The notes under the pieces: model-generated
The model's input: only the letters and a program-made list of their open reading frames with translations
The model's database searches: none
Told to the model about the DNA's origin: nothing
Assembly (NCBI GenBank): GCA_021286965.1
Contig: JAJTBK010000292.1
Coordinates: forward strand, 1-5,109
Source of the DNA: Comamonadaceae bacterium
GTDB taxonomy: Bacteria > Pseudomonadota > Gammaproteobacteria > Burkholderiales > Burkholderiaceae_C
DNA length: 5,109 bases
Direction of reading: 5' to 3'
Shown here: one piece after another, positions 4,828 through 5,109 of the stretch
How positions within the stretch are numbered: the first letter of the stretch is position 1
Layout of the letters: each line of letters opens with the position of its first letter
Made by a program: the position numbers and the translations under genes

Positions 4828-5109
4828 GGCGCGGCCAGCAAGGCGTCGATGCGCGCGGCGCAGTCGATGTCGGTGGCCGAGATGCCGCCGACGTCGTGCG
4901 TGCTCAGGCGCACGATGCAGTGGTTGTAGTGCACCGACAGATCCGGGTGGTGGTCCTGGGTGTGGGCGATGAAGGCGACGGCGTTCACGAAGGCCATGGT
5001 CTCGTGGTAATTGGCGAAGGGGTAGTTTTTCTCCAGCGCCCCGTCGCGCAGTTTCCAGCCCGGCAGCTGGGCCAGGATTGCTCTTATTTCAATAGCGCTT
5101 AGCGCGCTT
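4824..5109 (-). CDS. phhB: Pterin-4a-carbinolamine dehydratase, 5' end outside the window
   Basis: This enzyme dehydrates 4a-hydroxytetrahydrobiopterin, regenerating the pterin cofactor of phenylalanine hydroxylase in the cytoplasm. The last 94 residues and the TGA stop (complement of 4824-4826) are visible. The segments NYPFANYHETMAFVNAVAFI and AHTQDHHPDLSVHYNHC, followed by VRLSTHDVGGIS, are the family core. DHHPDL and the later HD supply the conserved active-site histidines. The visible start, SALSAIEIRAILAQLPGW, matches the N-terminal LSxxEI...LPGW region, so only a few residues should be missing. No start codon is seen inside the window. The stop overlaps the rsgA ATG by 4 nt, which indicates one transcription unit even though the two products have unrelated roles. 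No phenylalanine hydroxylase gene is in view, so its physiological partner cannot be judged here. Confidence 0.95.
   Translation of the reverse strand, partial: SALSAIEIRAILAQLPGWKLRDGALEKNYPFANYHETMAFVNAVAFIAHTQDHHPDLSVHYNHCIVRLSTHDVGGISATDIDCAARIDALLAAP
5085..5109. repeat. AGCGC-rich patch in the phhB 5' coding region
   Basis: The last 25 bases of the window contain AATAGCGCTT followed by AGCGCGCTT, giving repeated AGCGC boxes and the palindrome AGCGCGCT (5101-5108) beside an AT-rich TTATTTCAATA. The 7-mer ATAGCGC (5092-5098) also occurs in the rsgA patch (3934-3940). It may be the edge of a similar repeat, but the window ends here, and the sequence also encodes the conserved LSAIEI of the dehydratase. 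Confidence 0.25.

Noticed and set aside
3985..4929. A 314-codon open frame on the + strand opposite rsgA
   Set aside because: It is antisense to clearly conserved rsgA and phhB sequence and its product is Gly/Ala/Gln/His-rich without motifs. Its length equal to RsgA is a coincidence.

Overview
The window looks like chromosomal housekeeping DNA from a GC-rich betaproteobacterium, most likely of the Comamonadaceae (Acidovorax/Comamonas-like). The evidence is strong GC bias at third codon positions, protein sequences of Burkholderiales type, and the gene order rpsP-rimM-trmD-rplS, then a CoA pyrophosphatase and a CobD/CbiB-family membrane protein, facing rsgA and a pterin dehydratase. The family placement comes from memory of homologues; no search was run. 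There are no mobile elements, tRNAs, rRNAs or CRISPR arrays, and no gene-free stretch reaches 300 bases.

Left part (1-2143, + strand): the trmD-type ribosome operon. It holds the C-terminal 53 residues of ribosomal protein S16 (rpsP), the 30S maturation factor RimM, the tRNA m1G37 methyltransferase TrmD (255 residues) and ribosomal protein L19 (RplS). The operon is punctuated by control signals. A perfect 17-bp hairpin separates rpsP from rimM. A near-consensus sigma70 promoter lies on the last codons of trmD, with its -10 box TATAAT containing the trmD stop codon, and can drive rplS separately. A strong intrinsic terminator (11-bp stem, 8 T) ends the unit. This layout would allow the two abundant ribosomal proteins to be made in larger amounts than the two low-abundance enzymes between them.

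Middle part (2151-3869, + strand): a Nudix hydrolase of the CoA pyrophosphatase group starts with GTG only 7 nt after the rplS terminator T-tract. A multi-pass membrane protein of the CobD/CbiB family follows 36 nt later. No other cobalamin gene is present, and the membrane protein departs from the usual CobD motif, so its real function is unclear.

Right part (3883-5109, - strand): rsgA (ribosome small-subunit GTPase) overlaps the stop of an upstream pterin-4a-carbinolamine dehydratase (phhB, 5' end beyond the window) by 4 nt (ATGA). rsgA converges on the CobD-like gene with a 13-nt gap. RimM and RsgA both act in late 30S assembly, so much of the window is translation-related.

No clearly new biological system is visible. 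The points most worth a second look are the promoter/hairpin switch at the trmD-rplS joint, the orphan CobD-like protein, the AT-rich repeat-like patch that forms the 3' end of rsgA with a possible relative at the 5' end of phhB, and the unusual absence of room for a promoter or ribosome binding site ahead of the Nudix gene.
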